From Owenia fusiformis (taxonomy: Eukaryota > Annelida > Polychaeta > Sabellida > Oweniidae): a DNA stretch of 64,000 nt. The stretch is from the NCBI GenBank assembly GCA_903813345.2, contig CAIIXF020000001.1:61273885-61337884 (forward strand). The letters are read 5' to 3'. Position numbers and translations under genes: made by a program. Below, piece by piece: positions 35,636-48,578 of the stretch. Every line of letters starts with the position of its first letter. Position 1 is the first letter of the stretch. Below the pieces are notes generated by a model. That model worked only from the letters and a program-made list of their open reading frames with translations. It was not told the DNA's origin and did no database searches.

Positions 35636-37274
35636 TATATCCCACCGATGGTGTGATAAAAAAACATGTTATATGTAAAGACATCAGTGCAGTCATATAT
35701 ATGTCATATATATTCTGTTTCCACTTTTTTGTAAACTTGGCTTCATATAAACTAAGGTGTTAATACTTTTATGCAATATGTATGTATGTGTCAGTGATGC
35801 AAAAGAGAATGCAAATCAACAAAAATACAAAAACAAATTAAAAAAGTCAAAAATAGAGATTCTATTTCAGATTTATGATGATTGGACACGTTTCCCTGGA
35901 TATGGTAGCTATTATATAAAATGCGCTCACATTTCCAATATCACACATCCTCAGAGTATATAAGGGAATATATTAGCATAAAACATGTAATATGGCAATA
36001 CTTGATACCAATAAGTGATGATCAAAAGAGGTCATTCTAACCTACCAAGGTCGAATTTACAGTCTTTTATTCTGTTCTGAATGCTCCAAAATAAATTCAT
36101 ATCTGTAACTTACACCTTCCAGGTACAAATTATTTGGCTTCATTTTTTTATTAGGAATTTGATCAAACAGTTGTCTATATTTCATGGCCACTTATAACAA
36201 ATTTGAAATAATTTATTTTAATTTTTAAAAAACACCAAAATAACAAAGCTCTCTGAACCATTAAATTCCAAGAATTATTTCAGGATAAAATTAGAGAATC
36301 GATTTGATATTATCAATAATTTCCTAGAGGAAAGGAGGTTATCAAAGGCTTTCTTACCCTTGACTGCAATTATTCTAGCCTTAACTGATAAAAGTTATCC
36401 ATTAATATTTCTAGATTTGTCATTTATAGACCTAGATCCGTTCACGTGGAAAAATGGAGACTAATTCTTAATTTAACTATGTATGAATTCTATGATAATC
36501 TGAATCATGGATCAACATGAGAATGTGAAAAGATATCCTAACCATGAATAGGATCAATCCAACATGAATATGTACATTTATTCTCACATAGTGAAGACAC
36601 AATATACATGTACATTTATTCAAACAGATTGTACACACAATATACATTTATTTCAGAGTAGACATAACTGTTCAATACTAAATGAGTTAACTGTCTGGCA
36701 ATGCCAAATCATGATGATCATGTTTTAAGCATTAATGAGACTGTCAATGGTTGTGAATGAGGACTGAACAAGAGGGCCAATAATTCTATCAAAGGGCTTC
36801 ATAGGACAACCAATACTTGTGTTGTTATACTGCATTGACCCTTAACATTACTGGACAAATAATTTAGAATTTCTTCATCAATATCTGCAATCAAACAAAC
36901 GCGCTAATCTCCTCTGCTCAACTTTGAGATATAAAACAAACAAAGTAATCTCCTTAGCCTTATCAAGAACCATATTGCAGATAGTAATTCTAATAACATG
37001 GATGATTGCACAGACATGTACACCTGGGACACAAATGACACGCAAATGTATAATCAATGCTTATATCCCTCATGGTGTTCAAAAACTATGGTTTCAATAG
37101 GTGTGAAATTGTGGCATGTTTTAGCTGACCAGAGGGGGAATACAAAATACAAGATCACCTTACAGAATATATCATACCCTTTTCAATACTTTGATTTTAC
37201 TTCATAAGGTCTCTCAAGGTAGTGATCAGAAATTTACCAAACAGGTAGTGAAAAAAACATGCTGGATTTTTGAA
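35636..37274. other. Intergenic DNA
   Basis: No gene is recognised. Short ATATACATGTACATTTATTC-like motifs recur near 36550-36650. Confidence 0.4.
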
Positions 37275-38219
37275 TTAAGATAACAGCGTCCTGTATTGGC
37301 CTTCAGTCAGGTTTACTAGTCTCAGGTATCATTTACATGACCAGGATCACATGTTTTTTTTTATAAAACTTTGGCAATCAATTGCATGTCTTCTATTGTT
37401 TACTAAAGGAATAAATGCATGTATAAAAAAAAACAAAAAAAAAACAAACCAGGATCACATTTTAGCCCTCGGAATTTGTGACTGAAAAATACTTAAAAGT
37501 TATCCTTTTAGAAAAAGTCACTGAACAGAATAATTTGAATTTTTAGAAAGTGTGCCCAATATATTCTTTGAAATGATAGTAGCTTTGAAAAGGACCACGT
37601 GCAGTATGGCAAGTGGCGCAAGTGATTTTAGACGGTCATATCTTCCACCATGAGTACTTTCTGGGCATAAATACAGTGGTTTTTATTAAAACAATATGTT
37701 TTCTTTCAAGTGAAGTACCCTAAGGGCCCTAATCCATAATTTTTCAGAGAGTTGGATTGATATTTTACTTTCAATGGGGACTGCACTTGAAAGAAAACAT
37801 ATTGCTTTCATAAAAGCCATTGTATTTATGGCCAGAAAGTACTCATGGTAAAGGGTATGACTGTCTAAAATCACTTACCATACTGCACATGGTCTTTTGT
37901 CTGAAACAAAAATTGTGGTGGTAAAATAGATTGCTTTTCAAATCTTCAGTTGTTTTCATTTTTATTCTATTTTGAGAATGAATCCAAATTTTCAAAGCTT
38001 CTATCATTCCAAGCAATATTATGCACATTTTCTGAAAAAATGAAAAGAATCTTAAAGGACTCTTTTAATTATTTTTCAGTCACTATTTCAGAGGGCTAAA
38101 AGAGTCTATCATTTTAAGGGTCATTCTTACAATGTGCCCATTGTGATCCTGGACATGTAAATGATATATGGGAGCAGTAAAAATGACTGAAGGTCTAAGC
38201 AGAACTGTTAACTTAGTTT
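37275..38219. mobile_element. 0.95-kb imperfect palindrome (hairpin element)
   Basis: The left and right halves are reverse complements over nearly their whole length. Paired landmarks include TATCATTTACATGNCCAGGA (outer), TTTTAGCCCTC and GTGACTGAAAAATA (middle), and CATGAGTACTTTCTGG with ATATGTTTTCTTTCAAGTG (inner). The centre lies near 37750. Arms differ by scattered substitutions and indels, as in an old hairpin MITE. A 95-bp poly(A) insertion makes the left arm longer. No target duplication was identified. Confidence 0.8.
37353..37447 (+). mobile_element. 95-bp poly(A) retroposon insertion
   Basis: It is flanked by a perfect 13-bp duplication, ACCAGGATCACAT (37340-37352 and 37448-37460). 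It ends in an A-rich tail preceded by AATAAA. The right arm of the surrounding palindrome has the uninterrupted site, which independently confirms the insertion. The body is too short to identify; it is probably a 5'-truncated LINE- or mRNA-derived copy made by LINE machinery. Confidence 0.75.
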
Positions 38220-40006
38220 AAAAAAATTCAACATAATAGTAATCCTCGGATCTACTCTTATCCCATCAGAATACAGTTGATAAAAATCCAGCTACCCAAT
38301 CCAAACAGCATTTTATGAATTATATCAGAAGGACCTGGCATTCATTTTTTATTTGTTTTACTCAGAGCCTCATATATACGACTTTGATACTCAGGGTAAT
38401 AAATCAGTGTCTATTACCAGAACATTTCCTGAACATACTGCCAACTTGTTAATTCTCAGGCACAAGGGAAGGAAATTGTAGTTCTTGTAAATTAATAATT
38501 CCCTCGTCTTGTGAAACTTCCTTACAAAACACTATTCCTCGTTCCTCCTCGTAAACAACATGAAAAAGAAAGGAACCATAATTATCACTCATGAAAGATA
38601 ATTAGGATTGAAACATGGTGTTCTCAAAACAGAAAACCAAAATTCAACAAGGATTGTAAATTTCTTAAATGCAAGTTTCACAGTATTGAGAGGTCTCTAG
38701 ATCCACTTTAAGTTTCCAAGTTACTTAATTAAGCAGCAAGCATATTTGTGCTATATTTGCCAAGGCTGAAGCTGTAGATGAAGCAATGTTCATCAAATGG
38801 CCAGGTAGCATGTGAAGTTTTTGAAACAGGAGCTAAGGAAAGTTAACCTAACATAACAACAAGGTCAAGGTAGAATACACACATCCCTAAAATACCTCAG
38901 GAATTAACCTTGTCCAGGGCCTGTCTTACAGAACTAATCATAGGCCTATAGGATATCATTTCTATCTAATCTGGCCTGTACTCCCAGTATTTTTCACATG
39001 CAATTTAATTCCACGTTTTTCACAACTATGGTAAAAATTATGAAAAATAATTGTCGAAAAATTTGCTCATTCAATCCCAAGGATTGTTTTATTTGTTATT
39101 ACTCAAATGCATTTTGTTTATCCAATTTTTTAAGCCAGTTGTAAATATTATCCAAATAAGGCATTCTGTATATAATTCATAGAGCTTGAGGATTCAGAAA
39201 ACTGAAATTTTAACTTGTGAAATCCGCCAAATTAAATAGCTGCAAAACTGTGATTTCTCAAAACTCGTGAAATTAGAATATTTCCTCATCTATCTACAAA
39301 AACAATGTAATCTTAAAAATAGATTTTATTTCCTCAGCCTCAGATGAACTTTCTCAAACCACATTATATCTTAACAGCACAAGCACATACTGGATAGTAA
39401 CTATATGAACCACAACACAATTTGGTGATTCTGTAAGAATCAAAATACTGCTCAGTGACCTTAAATTCACAATGTATTCAACAAATGGTCCCTCAGAGGA
39501 AAGGAACATTTCATGTAATTTAGAGGAGTCCAGTGATTTATCAGATTGCTTCCAACTCTATCTCTCTAGGGCAACCTTGAAATTGAAATCCAGCCTAATG
39601 CTATTAAGCGAAATAGCCAACATGTCCTCTAATAAATACCTCGAGAAATCACTCTCATTCTTTACTACATCATGGCCTCACCAGGCATGCATGGGCCAGG
39701 CCCATTGGGCCTCACCAGCTATGTGTTGGCCTCACCAGGCATACATGGGCCTCACCAGACATGAGTCAGGCTAGGCAACTGCAACACCAATATTCTACAT
39801 GACTATGCTTTTCAGATGTTTTTCAAACTAAATCTGTGGAAATTAAGTCCAAGGATAGTAATCAACCTCCTCTAATATGCCTCACCTATTCATCCTTGCC
39901 TCATCACCTAATTTAAATGCTGGCTATACCCCCGTGAATATACATGAGTTATGCAACATAAATGCAATCAATCTCAGAGAAAAGTTCAATGATAAAATAA
40001 CTGAGT
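38220..40006. other. Intergenic DNA with a small GGCCTCACCAG repeat
   Basis: No exon is recognised. At 39672-39770 a roughly 20-30 bp motif (GGCCTCACCAGGCATACAT) recurs four times. Confidence 0.4.
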
Positions 40007-40737
40007 TTGTTGGCTCATCTAAATTGCTAGTTAATGTGTAATAACAGAAGAGTAATTGTTACACGAGAATATTGCGTGACGAACATAAAAGATCACTTTC
40101 TCCTATCGGGAGGTGATTGTCAATTTATTGGGTCAGATTGGCAATGCAATAATAAAGATTAAAGTTAGCGCTTAAAACATTCCTTATCAATGGCTATCAA
40201 TTTTGTTGGGAGAATTTGTTTTTACTACTGAGATAACAACAAGAAATCTACACCTAGTAAGAACATGGAATATGCTAACACTTTAGAAGAATAACAAAAA
40301 TAGTGAATATGGTGAAAGACCTAGTGATGTGATGATGAGGGTTTTCATGATATTAAAGCAGAATCTGTGTATATTCTGGTCTACTTTGGTCTACAGAGAC
40401 ACAACCCAGTGTCTCTATTAATCACTAATTGAGCTACTACCAAGATTTGTTTTGAGGCAGTATATGGGCATATAAAACATTGTGTCTACCTATAACTACA
40501 ACTATCAATTTTTATTTACTTCACTATCTGTCAAACTCAAATCCCAAAGGCAGCATTCTTTTAGCATATCTAGAGCTGGACGATTGTACAAACTTGTAAA
40601 TGCACCTGAAAACTCTCGTATAGCACACTCTCACATCAAAGCCACAGTGATGTAAGACTCAGACAAGGTAATGTAGATTGTTGAGATGGAGATAGCTTGA
40701 GTTAAAGGGCTCGGAGATCACAAGGGTGATAAAGACT

Positions 40738-41236
40738 AAAAAGCCTGTGAACATTCAGTCGTAAACATACTACACTGGATTGTACACTCCCCTTCAAAAG
40801 TTTGTTAAATTGAAGTCCTCTTTATTTCACTTATAAAAGCCTGTGAACATTCAACTGTAAACACACTAAACTGGATTGTACACTCCCCTTCAAAAGTTTG
40901 TTAAATTGAAGTCCTCTTTATTTCACTTATAAAAGCCTGTGAACATTCAACTGTAAACACACTAAACTGGATTGTACACTCCCCTTCAAAAGTTTGTTAA
41001 ATTGAAGTCCTCTTTATTTCACTTATAAAAGCCTGTGAACATTCAACTGTAAACACACTACACTGGATTGTACAGTCCCCTCCAAAAGTTTGTTAAATTG
41101 AAGTCCTCTTTTGGATCACTTATAAAAGCCTGTGAACATTCAGTCGTAAACACACTACACTGGATTGTACACTCCCCTTCAAAAGTTTGTTCACTTGAAG
41201 TCCTCATTTTGATCACTTATAAAAGCCTTTGAACAT
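40738..41236 (+). repeat. 96-bp satellite block 1
   Basis: Five units carry AAAAGCCTGTGAACATTCAA, ACTGGATTGTACACTCCCCT and TCAAAAGTTTGTTAAATTGA. The array is interrupted at GAACAT by the start of the transposon and resumes at 50024. Confidence 0.9.
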
Positions 41237-42159
41237 TAGGCCAAGCAAATGGGCTCTTAAAAGGCCCAAACATCCCCAAAATTGCAACAGTTTTTAAATT
41301 AGTCTTATATTATGTATTGATATCAGTTGAAAAACATATCAAAAATGTAGAAAAATGTATGCAGTGGACAAATATGAAATTTCACTTCCTAGGTACCCCC
41401 TGCAACCCTACCCCAAAATTGAGTATTGGTAGGAAACAATTTTTCCTTCCCAAATGGAATACTTTAGTCAAGTATTCAAGCTTTATTATGATAGATCACA
41501 TATTCACAAATAATTAAAATATTATTTAATCATTTTTGAGACCAGTAATTGGTCATTTGACCCCAAAGTATAACAAAATAGGCCACAAAACAGGCATGTT
41601 ATCACATATCTATTTAGATATTTTAGGATCAGTTTGTCAGAAAAGCATGAAAAAAGTCATGGTGTTACATATTTATATGAACTTCATATTTGTAGAGTGT
41701 CAGAATTCTAACGTGTATACTTAGGAAGAAAAAAATTATTTCATTTTCATAGTTCTGCCCCGCCTACTATAGGGGAGACTATAGTTTTAATGACTAACTC
41801 CCACAATTCATCACATTTGTATTAGAGTTGACATCTAAATCATTTATATAGGTTTGCCATCATCTAAATTACAAGTTTTGTGACGGTTTATACCTTATTA
41901 GTATGAAAACTAGGAATTATTAGTTGCACCAGGTGAAATGTTAAGGTGACCTCACTTGTATTTGATGAATAATTACATATCACCACTCTGATATTAGGGT
42001 ATTTGATAACTGCTCTATACTAGGCTTATCTAAATAATGTAAGTTGTAGTTTCTGTGGAATTTAATATTGTTTAAATTATTATTTACAATCCGCAATTAC
42101 AAAATTTAAATCTCAAATATCTGGGGAGTCTTTCATTAATATAATTTCAGTGCGTAGGA

Positions 42160-42540
42160 ATGATGGTAAATCTGTCTGTCAGGTTGGAAAACATTGAGTG
42201 TACATGTGCTACATTCAGAATCGGATGCAGATATTGTGATTGTGAAAACTGCAATCCAAAGTGTCCAAACCTCAAATACAGTACTCATACAGATCTCCTT
42301 GTGCTTCTCATTTATCATGCACAAAACACAAACTTCAACATTTTCTTCAAACCTGAACCAAAAGCAGCAATCCAAGAATCAAAATGTTGGAATATAAATG
42401 AAATAAGATTGTCTTTGGGAAAAGTGGTCTGTGACAATATTTTGTTTATCTTTTCTGGGGTGTGACAACGCATTCAGGTTATATATGGCATAGACAAGAA
42501 GCTATCATTGAGGCAGATAGAAAAGAGTGAGTTCTTGAGA
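42160..42540 (+). pseudogene. Relic of the same repeat-borne protein family, copy 1
   Basis: One frame (from 42194) reads SESDADIVIVKTAIQSV. A shifted frame then reads THTDLLVLLIYHA (about 42283-42321), followed by NIFFKPEPK, SKCWNINEIRLSLGKVVC and DNILFIFSG. The expected GCDTT-type block is broken by a frame change at TGTGACAAC (about 42461-42469). DAD..TA, DTDLLVLL, FKPEPK and ILF.H..SGCDTT blocks in this order are typical of uncharacterised proteins carried by invertebrate repeats, as I remember them. The DAD and DTD acidic clusters resemble PIN/FEN-type nuclease active sites (inference). Frame shifts and a missing Asp (THTD for a likely DTD block) show it is inactive. Confidence 0.55.
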
Positions 42541-42579
42541 AAACAAGTGGTTGTTTTTAAATTATCAAAGCACTGGTGA

Positions 42580-43030
42580 CCCGATCAATTACGCTTGTTA
42601 CCGAAACGGGTCGTTTTGGTAACAAAATGTCTAAATGTCGAAGGCACGATATTTCTTTTTTCCTTTTTTTCACGCGTTGTAGGCAGAATCCCCATGATGT
42701 TTTTTTCTCACAATCGTGTATCAGTATCATATGTTTTAGAAAATGTACATGTTTGCGCAAAAATAGCTCAGAAGACTACAGAATTGTTGATTTAATTCCT
42801 TACTTAAGTTGCATAAACGGTGGCAGTTTATGTAACTTAAGTGAAGAAGTAAATCGACGATTCTGTTGTCTTCTGAACTATTTGTTCGCAAATATGTACA
42901 TTTTTTTGAACATATAATACTGATACATGTTTGTGATAATTCTGCCTACAACATGTGGAATAAGGAAAAAAGAAAAATCATATCTTCGATGTTCCGACAT
43001 TTTGTTACAACGTAATCAAGTGGAAAACCA
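42580..43030. mobile_element. ~450-bp hairpin MITE, copy 1
   Basis: The two halves are imperfect reverse complements centred near 42825. The core pair is TACTTAAGTTGCATAAAC and GTTTATGTAACTTAAGTGAA. Outer pairs include TTGTAGGCAGAAT with ATTCTGCCTACAA and TTCTTTTTTCCTT with AAGGAAAAAAGAA. No frame is coding. Confidence 0.8.
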
Positions 43031-43433
43031 GTGAAATGCAAGTAACTCTGTCATTGCAGAGGAACATGCTCTTTTGTCAATTTATGGTGGAAAAATGGTG
43101 AAACCCTGAATAAACTTAGGCTTCAAAAATTATATTAAAAGAGAGCAGCAAGATCTGAATTATTGCAGCCCTGTGTTCTTCCTCCAACTTCTGATGCTGC
43201 AGAAAACAACAATTATAAAGTGTACCATCAGATCCAGGAGTGGGAGGGAAATAAACTGCTGGGAAATAAGCAACGAAACGTTTGTTCCCATTGCCTAAAT
43301 GCAGCTCCCCTCTCTCAGAGATCATCCATTGTTTGTGTAAGGCATATTGTACTTCTATGAAGTAGGTATGCAAAGGCATTTGTGCAAATACCTCCATAAC
43401 TGATCATGAAAATAATGATGACTAAATAATGAA

Positions 43434-43683
43434 CACTGGCGGATCTGGGGGGGGGGGGGGCTGGGGGCCCGGGCCCCCTTAGGTGGGCCCAGAATAAAAA
43501 TTGGTCATAAGAGGGCCTTTTAAGGCCTTATTTTTTAATTTCAGGCCAAATTTTGAAGAAAATGGGCCTCAATTTCAAAATTTTGGCCCACTTTAGGGGT
43601 TTAGGGGCCCAAATTTTTTTCGCGCATTTTCTCAGACCTGAAATTTGCCCCCCCCCCTTTGTTGGTTCCCAGATCCACCCCTG
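43434..43683. mobile_element. 250-bp MITE with GGCGGATCTGG ends, copy 1
   Basis: The left end CACTGGCGGATCTGGGGG and right end CCCAGATCCACCCCTG are inverted matches. ATGAA flanks both sides (43429-43433 and 43684-43688). The interior is G/C-homopolymer-rich (14 G, then a C run near 43650), with GGGCC and GGCCC words. Such ends recur widely in animal MITEs; the superfamily is uncertain. Confidence 0.75.
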
Positions 43684-44536
43684 ATGAAGACTGGTGATAG
43701 ACAAGGTTGTAACTGATTGTTGTTACAACATAATATTAGCTTATTTAATCAGCATTATTTTTTGCTCTCTATAAGTAAGACACATATATGAAGGTTAAGA
43801 TTACAAAATTAAGGCAGCATTTTTGATAATGAACATAACATAATCGAGCCATGCCCTGTTTAAAGACCAGGGATTTACACTAGTTAACTCAGTAGTATTT
43901 ATTAACGTAGAAACCTTTTCCTCATTTTTTATTAAATTTCATCTTGAAATCCAACATTCTTCAGTTGAACTTCTTCATTTCATTTTTCAATATCACTGTG
44001 TGGTTAAGAACACCTTAGTCAAAAGTAACACTTTTTCCTTAATACAGGGCGAGCCAAAAACGTAACCCAAACAAATCTTAATAACCCAGTCCAGTCATCC
44101 TGCATGGATTTAGTGTCATATTTGGCAGAATTGAGCCTTGGTCAATGTATTATCTATCTACCAAGTCTCAGTGGTCTATCTCTATTGGTCACGATTTTTA
44201 TGGCCATTTTATACCATGCCATGAAATATGTGTCATGCCTGGAGGCCAACTTGAACGTATCGTACGTAGTTGTTCAAATCAGGAGCATAAAAATCTTGTG
44301 TCATGGCTCTCATCTTCATTCTTATCTCTTGTTTTAATGTTTCAAGTGTTGTTAGTATAAAAAAAAGGTCCACAGATAATAAAAAATGGTGGTATTAATG
44401 TCCAGTCAGTTAGGCACGTTTCGATATTTTGAGCACATTTTGTAAATGGCTATAAAATTGTGACTATTAAGGATAGATCAATGACACTTAAGAGAATGAA
44501 AGAACATTGAACAAGGTAATTGTGCCAAATATGATG

Positions 44537-44540
44537 GTAA
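44537..44540. other. Junction insert between the duplicated blocks
   Basis: The four bases GTAA belong to neither end. With its neighbours the junction reads GGTAATTGT (44536-44544), a perfect copy of GGTAATTGT at 44515-44523, 21 bp upstream. This is the pattern of a templated insertion made during end joining. Confidence 0.7.
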
Positions 44541-45271
44541 TTGTTGGCTCATCTAAATTGCTAGTTAATGTGTAATAACAGAAGAGTAATTGTTACACGA
44601 GAATATTGCGTGACGAACATAAAAGATCACTTTCTCCTATCGGGAGGTGATTGTCAATTTATTGGGTCAGATTGGCAATGCAATAATAAAGATTAAAGTT
44701 AGCGCTTAAAACATTCCTTATCAATGGCTATCAATTTTGTTGGGAGAATTTGTTTTTACTACTGAGATAACAACAAGAAATCTACACCTAGTAAGAACAT
44801 GGAATATGCTAACACTTTAGAAGAATAACAAAAATAGTGAATATGGTGAAAGACCTAGTGATGTGATGATGAGGGTTTTCATGATATTAAAGCAGAATCT
44901 GTGTATATTCTGGTCTACTTTGGTCTACAGAGACACAACCCAGTGTCTCTATTAATCACTAATTGAGCTACTACCAAGATTTGTTTTGAGGCAGTATATG
45001 GGCATATAAAACATTGTGTCTACCTATAACTACAACTATCAATTTTTATTTACTTCACTATCTGTCAAACTCAAATCCCAAAGGCAGCATTCTTTTAGCA
45101 TATCTAGAGCTGGACGATTGTACAAACTTGTAAATGCACCTGAAAACTCTCGTATAGCACACTCTCACATCAAAGCCACAGTGATGTAAGACTCAGACAA
45201 GGTAATGTAGATTGTTGAGATGGAGATAGCTTGAGTTAAAGGGCTCGGAGATCACAAGGGTGATAAAGACT

Positions 45272-45770
45272 AAAAAGCCTGTGAACATTCAGTCGTAAAC
45301 ATACTACACTGGATTGTACACTCCCCTTCAAAAGTTTGTTAAATTGAAGTCCTCTTTATTTCACTTATAAAAGCCTGTGAACATTCAACTGTAAACACAC
45401 TAAACTGGATTGTACACTCCCCTTCAAAAGTTTGTTAAATTGAAGTCCTCTTTATTTCACTTATAAAAGCCTGTGAACATTCAACTGTAAACACACTAAA
45501 CTGGATTGTACACTCCCCTTCAAAAGTTTGTTAAATTGAAGTCCTCTTTATTTCACTTATAAAAGCCTGTGAACATTCAACTGTAAACACACTACACTGG
45601 ATTGTACAGTCCCCTCCAAAAGTTTGTTAAATTGAAGTCCTCTTTTGGATCACTTATAAAAGCCTGTGAACATTCAGTCGTAAACACACTACACTGGATT
45701 GTACACTCCCCTTCAAAAGTTTGTTCACTTGAAGTCCTCATTTTGATCACTTATAAAAGCCTTTGAACAT
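45272..45770 (+). repeat. 96-bp satellite block 2 (duplicated)
   Basis: Identical to block 1 as part of the tandem duplication. Confidence 0.9.
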
Positions 45771-46693
45771 TAGGCCAAGCAAATGGGCTCTTAAAAGGCC
45801 CAAACATCCCCAAAATTGCAACAGTTTTTAAATTAGTCTTATATTATGTATTGATATCAGTTGAAAAACATATCAAAAATGTAGAAAAATGTATGCAGTG
45901 GACAAATATGAAATTTCACTTCCTAGGTACCCCCTGCAACCCTACCCCAAAATTGAGTATTGGTAGGAAACAATTTTTCCTTCCCAAATGGAATACTTTA
46001 GTCAAGTATTCAAGCTTTATTATGATAGATCACATATTCACAAATAATTAAAATATTATTTAATCATTTTTGAGACCAGTAATTGGTCATTTGACCCCAA
46101 AGTATAACAAAATAGGCCACAAAACAGGCATGTTATCACATATCTATTTAGATATTTTAGGATCAGTTTGTCAGAAAAGCATGAAAAAAGTCATGGTGTT
46201 ACATATTTATATGAACTTCATATTTGTAGAGTGTCAGAATTCTAACGTGTATACTTAGGAAGAAAAAAATTATTTCATTTTCATAGTTCTGCCCCGCCTA
46301 CTATAGGGGAGACTATAGTTTTAATGACTAACTCCCACAATTCATCACATTTGTATTAGAGTTGACATCTAAATCATTTATATAGGTTTGCCATCATCTA
46401 AATTACAAGTTTTGTGACGGTTTATACCTTATTAGTATGAAAACTAGGAATTATTAGTTGCACCAGGTGAAATGTTAAGGTGACCTCACTTGTATTTGAT
46501 GAATAATTACATATCACCACTCTGATATTAGGGTATTTGATAACTGCTCTATACTAGGCTTATCTAAATAATGTAAGTTGTAGTTTCTGTGGAATTTAAT
46601 ATTGTTTAAATTATTATTTACAATCCGCAATTACAAAATTTAAATCTCAAATATCTGGGGAGTCTTTCATTAATATAATTTCAGTGCGTAGGA

Positions 46694-47074
46694 ATGATGG
46701 TAAATCTGTCTGTCAGGTTGGAAAACATTGAGTGTACATGTGCTACATTCAGAATCGGATGCAGATATTGTGATTGTGAAAACTGCAATCCAAAGTGTCC
46801 AAACCTCAAATACAGTACTCATACAGATCTCCTTGTGCTTCTCATTTATCATGCACAAAACACAAACTTCAACATTTTCTTCAAACCTGAACCAAAAGCA
46901 GCAATCCAAGAATCAAAATGTTGGAATATAAATGAAATAAGATTGTCTTTGGGAAAAGTGGTCTGTGACAATATTTTGTTTATCTTTTCTGGGGTGTGAC
47001 AACGCATTCAGGTTATATATGGCATAGACAAGAAGCTATCATTGAGGCAGATAGAAAAGAGTGAGTTCTTGAGA
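46694..47074 (+). pseudogene. Relic of the same repeat-borne protein family, copy 2
   Basis: Identical to the copy 4,534 bp upstream, with the same frame breaks, so the gene was already broken before the duplication. Confidence 0.55.
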
Positions 47075-47113
47075 AAACAAGTGGTTGTTTTTAAATTATC
47101 AAAGCACTGGTGA

Positions 47114-47564
47114 CCCGATCAATTACGCTTGTTACCGAAACGGGTCGTTTTGGTAACAAAATGTCTAAATGTCGAAGGCACGATATTTCTTTTTTCCTTT
47201 TTTTCACGCGTTGTAGGCAGAATCCCCATGATGTTTTTTTCTCACAATCGTGTATCAGTATCATATGTTTTAGAAAATGTACATGTTTGCGCAAAAATAG
47301 CTCAGAAGACTACAGAATTGTTGATTTAATTCCTTACTTAAGTTGCATAAACGGTGGCAGTTTATGTAACTTAAGTGAAGAAGTAAATCGACGATTCTGT
47401 TGTCTTCTGAACTATTTGTTCGCAAATATGTACATTTTTTTGAACATATAATACTGATACATGTTTGTGATAATTCTGCCTACAACATGTGGAATAAGGA
47501 AAAAAGAAAAATCATATCTTCGATGTTCCGACATTTTGTTACAACGTAATCAAGTGGAAAACCA
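47114..47564. mobile_element. ~450-bp hairpin MITE, copy 2
   Basis: Second copy of the hairpin element, carried by the tandem duplication. Confidence 0.8.
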
Positions 47565-47967
47565 GTGAAATGCAAGTAACTCTGTCATTGCAGAGGAACA
47601 TGCTCTTTTGTCAATTTATGGTGGAAAAATGGTGAAACCCTGAATAAACTTAGGCTTCAAAAATTATATTAAAAGAGAGCAGCAAGATCTGAATTATTGC
47701 AGCCCTGTGTTCTTCCTCCAACTTCTGATGCTGCAGAAAACAACAATTATAAAGTGTACCATCAGATCCAGGAGTGGGAGGGAAATAAACTGCTGGGAAA
47801 TAAGCAACGAAACGTTTGTTCCCATTGCCTAAATGCAGCTCCCCTCTCTCAGAGATCATCCATTGTTTGTGTAAGGCATATTGTACTTCTATGAAGTAGG
47901 TATGCAAAGGCATTTGTGCAAATACCTCCATAACTGATCATGAAAATAATGATGACTAAATAATGAA

Positions 47968-48217
47968 CACTGGCGGATCTGGGGGGGGGGGGGGCTGGGG
48001 GCCCGGGCCCCCTTAGGTGGGCCCAGAATAAAAATTGGTCATAAGAGGGCCTTTTAAGGCCTTATTTTTTAATTTCAGGCCAAATTTTGAAGAAAATGGG
48101 CCTCAATTTCAAAATTTTGGCCCACTTTAGGGGTTTAGGGGCCCAAATTTTTTTCGCGCATTTTCTCAGACCTGAAATTTGCCCCCCCCCCTTTGTTGGT
48201 TCCCAGATCCACCCCTG
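47968..48217. mobile_element. 250-bp MITE with GGCGGATCTGG ends, copy 2
   Basis: Duplicate of the element at 43434, including the same length of G run. Confidence 0.75.
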
Positions 48218-48578
48218 ATGAAGACTGGTGATAGACAAGGTTGTAACTGATTGTTGTTACAACATAATATTAGCTTATTTAATCAGCATTATTTTTTGCT
48301 CTCTATAAGTAAGACACATATATGAAGGTTAAGATTACAAAATTAAGGCAGCATTTTTGATAATGAACATAACATAATCGAGCCATGCCCTGTTTAAAGA
48401 CCAGGGATTTACACTAGTTAACTCAGTAGTATTTATTAACGTAGAAACCTTTTCCTCATTTTTTATTAAATTTCATCTTGAAATCCAACATTCTTCAGTT
48501 GAACTTCTTCATTTCATTTTTCAATATCACTGTGTGGTTAAGAACACCTTAGTCAAAAGTAACACTTTTTCCTTAATA

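Larger units (their letters stand above)
40007..44536 (+). repeat. 4,530-bp tandem duplication, copy 1
   Basis: This block recurs at an offset of exactly 4,534 bp. Every segment compared by eye is identical, including a run of 14 G (43447-43460). The left edge is set by loss of match before TTGTTGGCTCATC, the right edge by loss of match after CCAAATATGATG. It includes unique flank, a 96-bp satellite, and the left portion of an inverted-repeat element with its relic protein and two nested MITEs. Confidence 0.95.

Noticed and set aside
43447..43460. Run of 14 G considered as a G-quadruplex regulatory element
   Set aside because: It lies at the tip of a MITE and is present in both duplicated copies. 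No gene is nearby, so a homopolymer expansion is the simpler reading.
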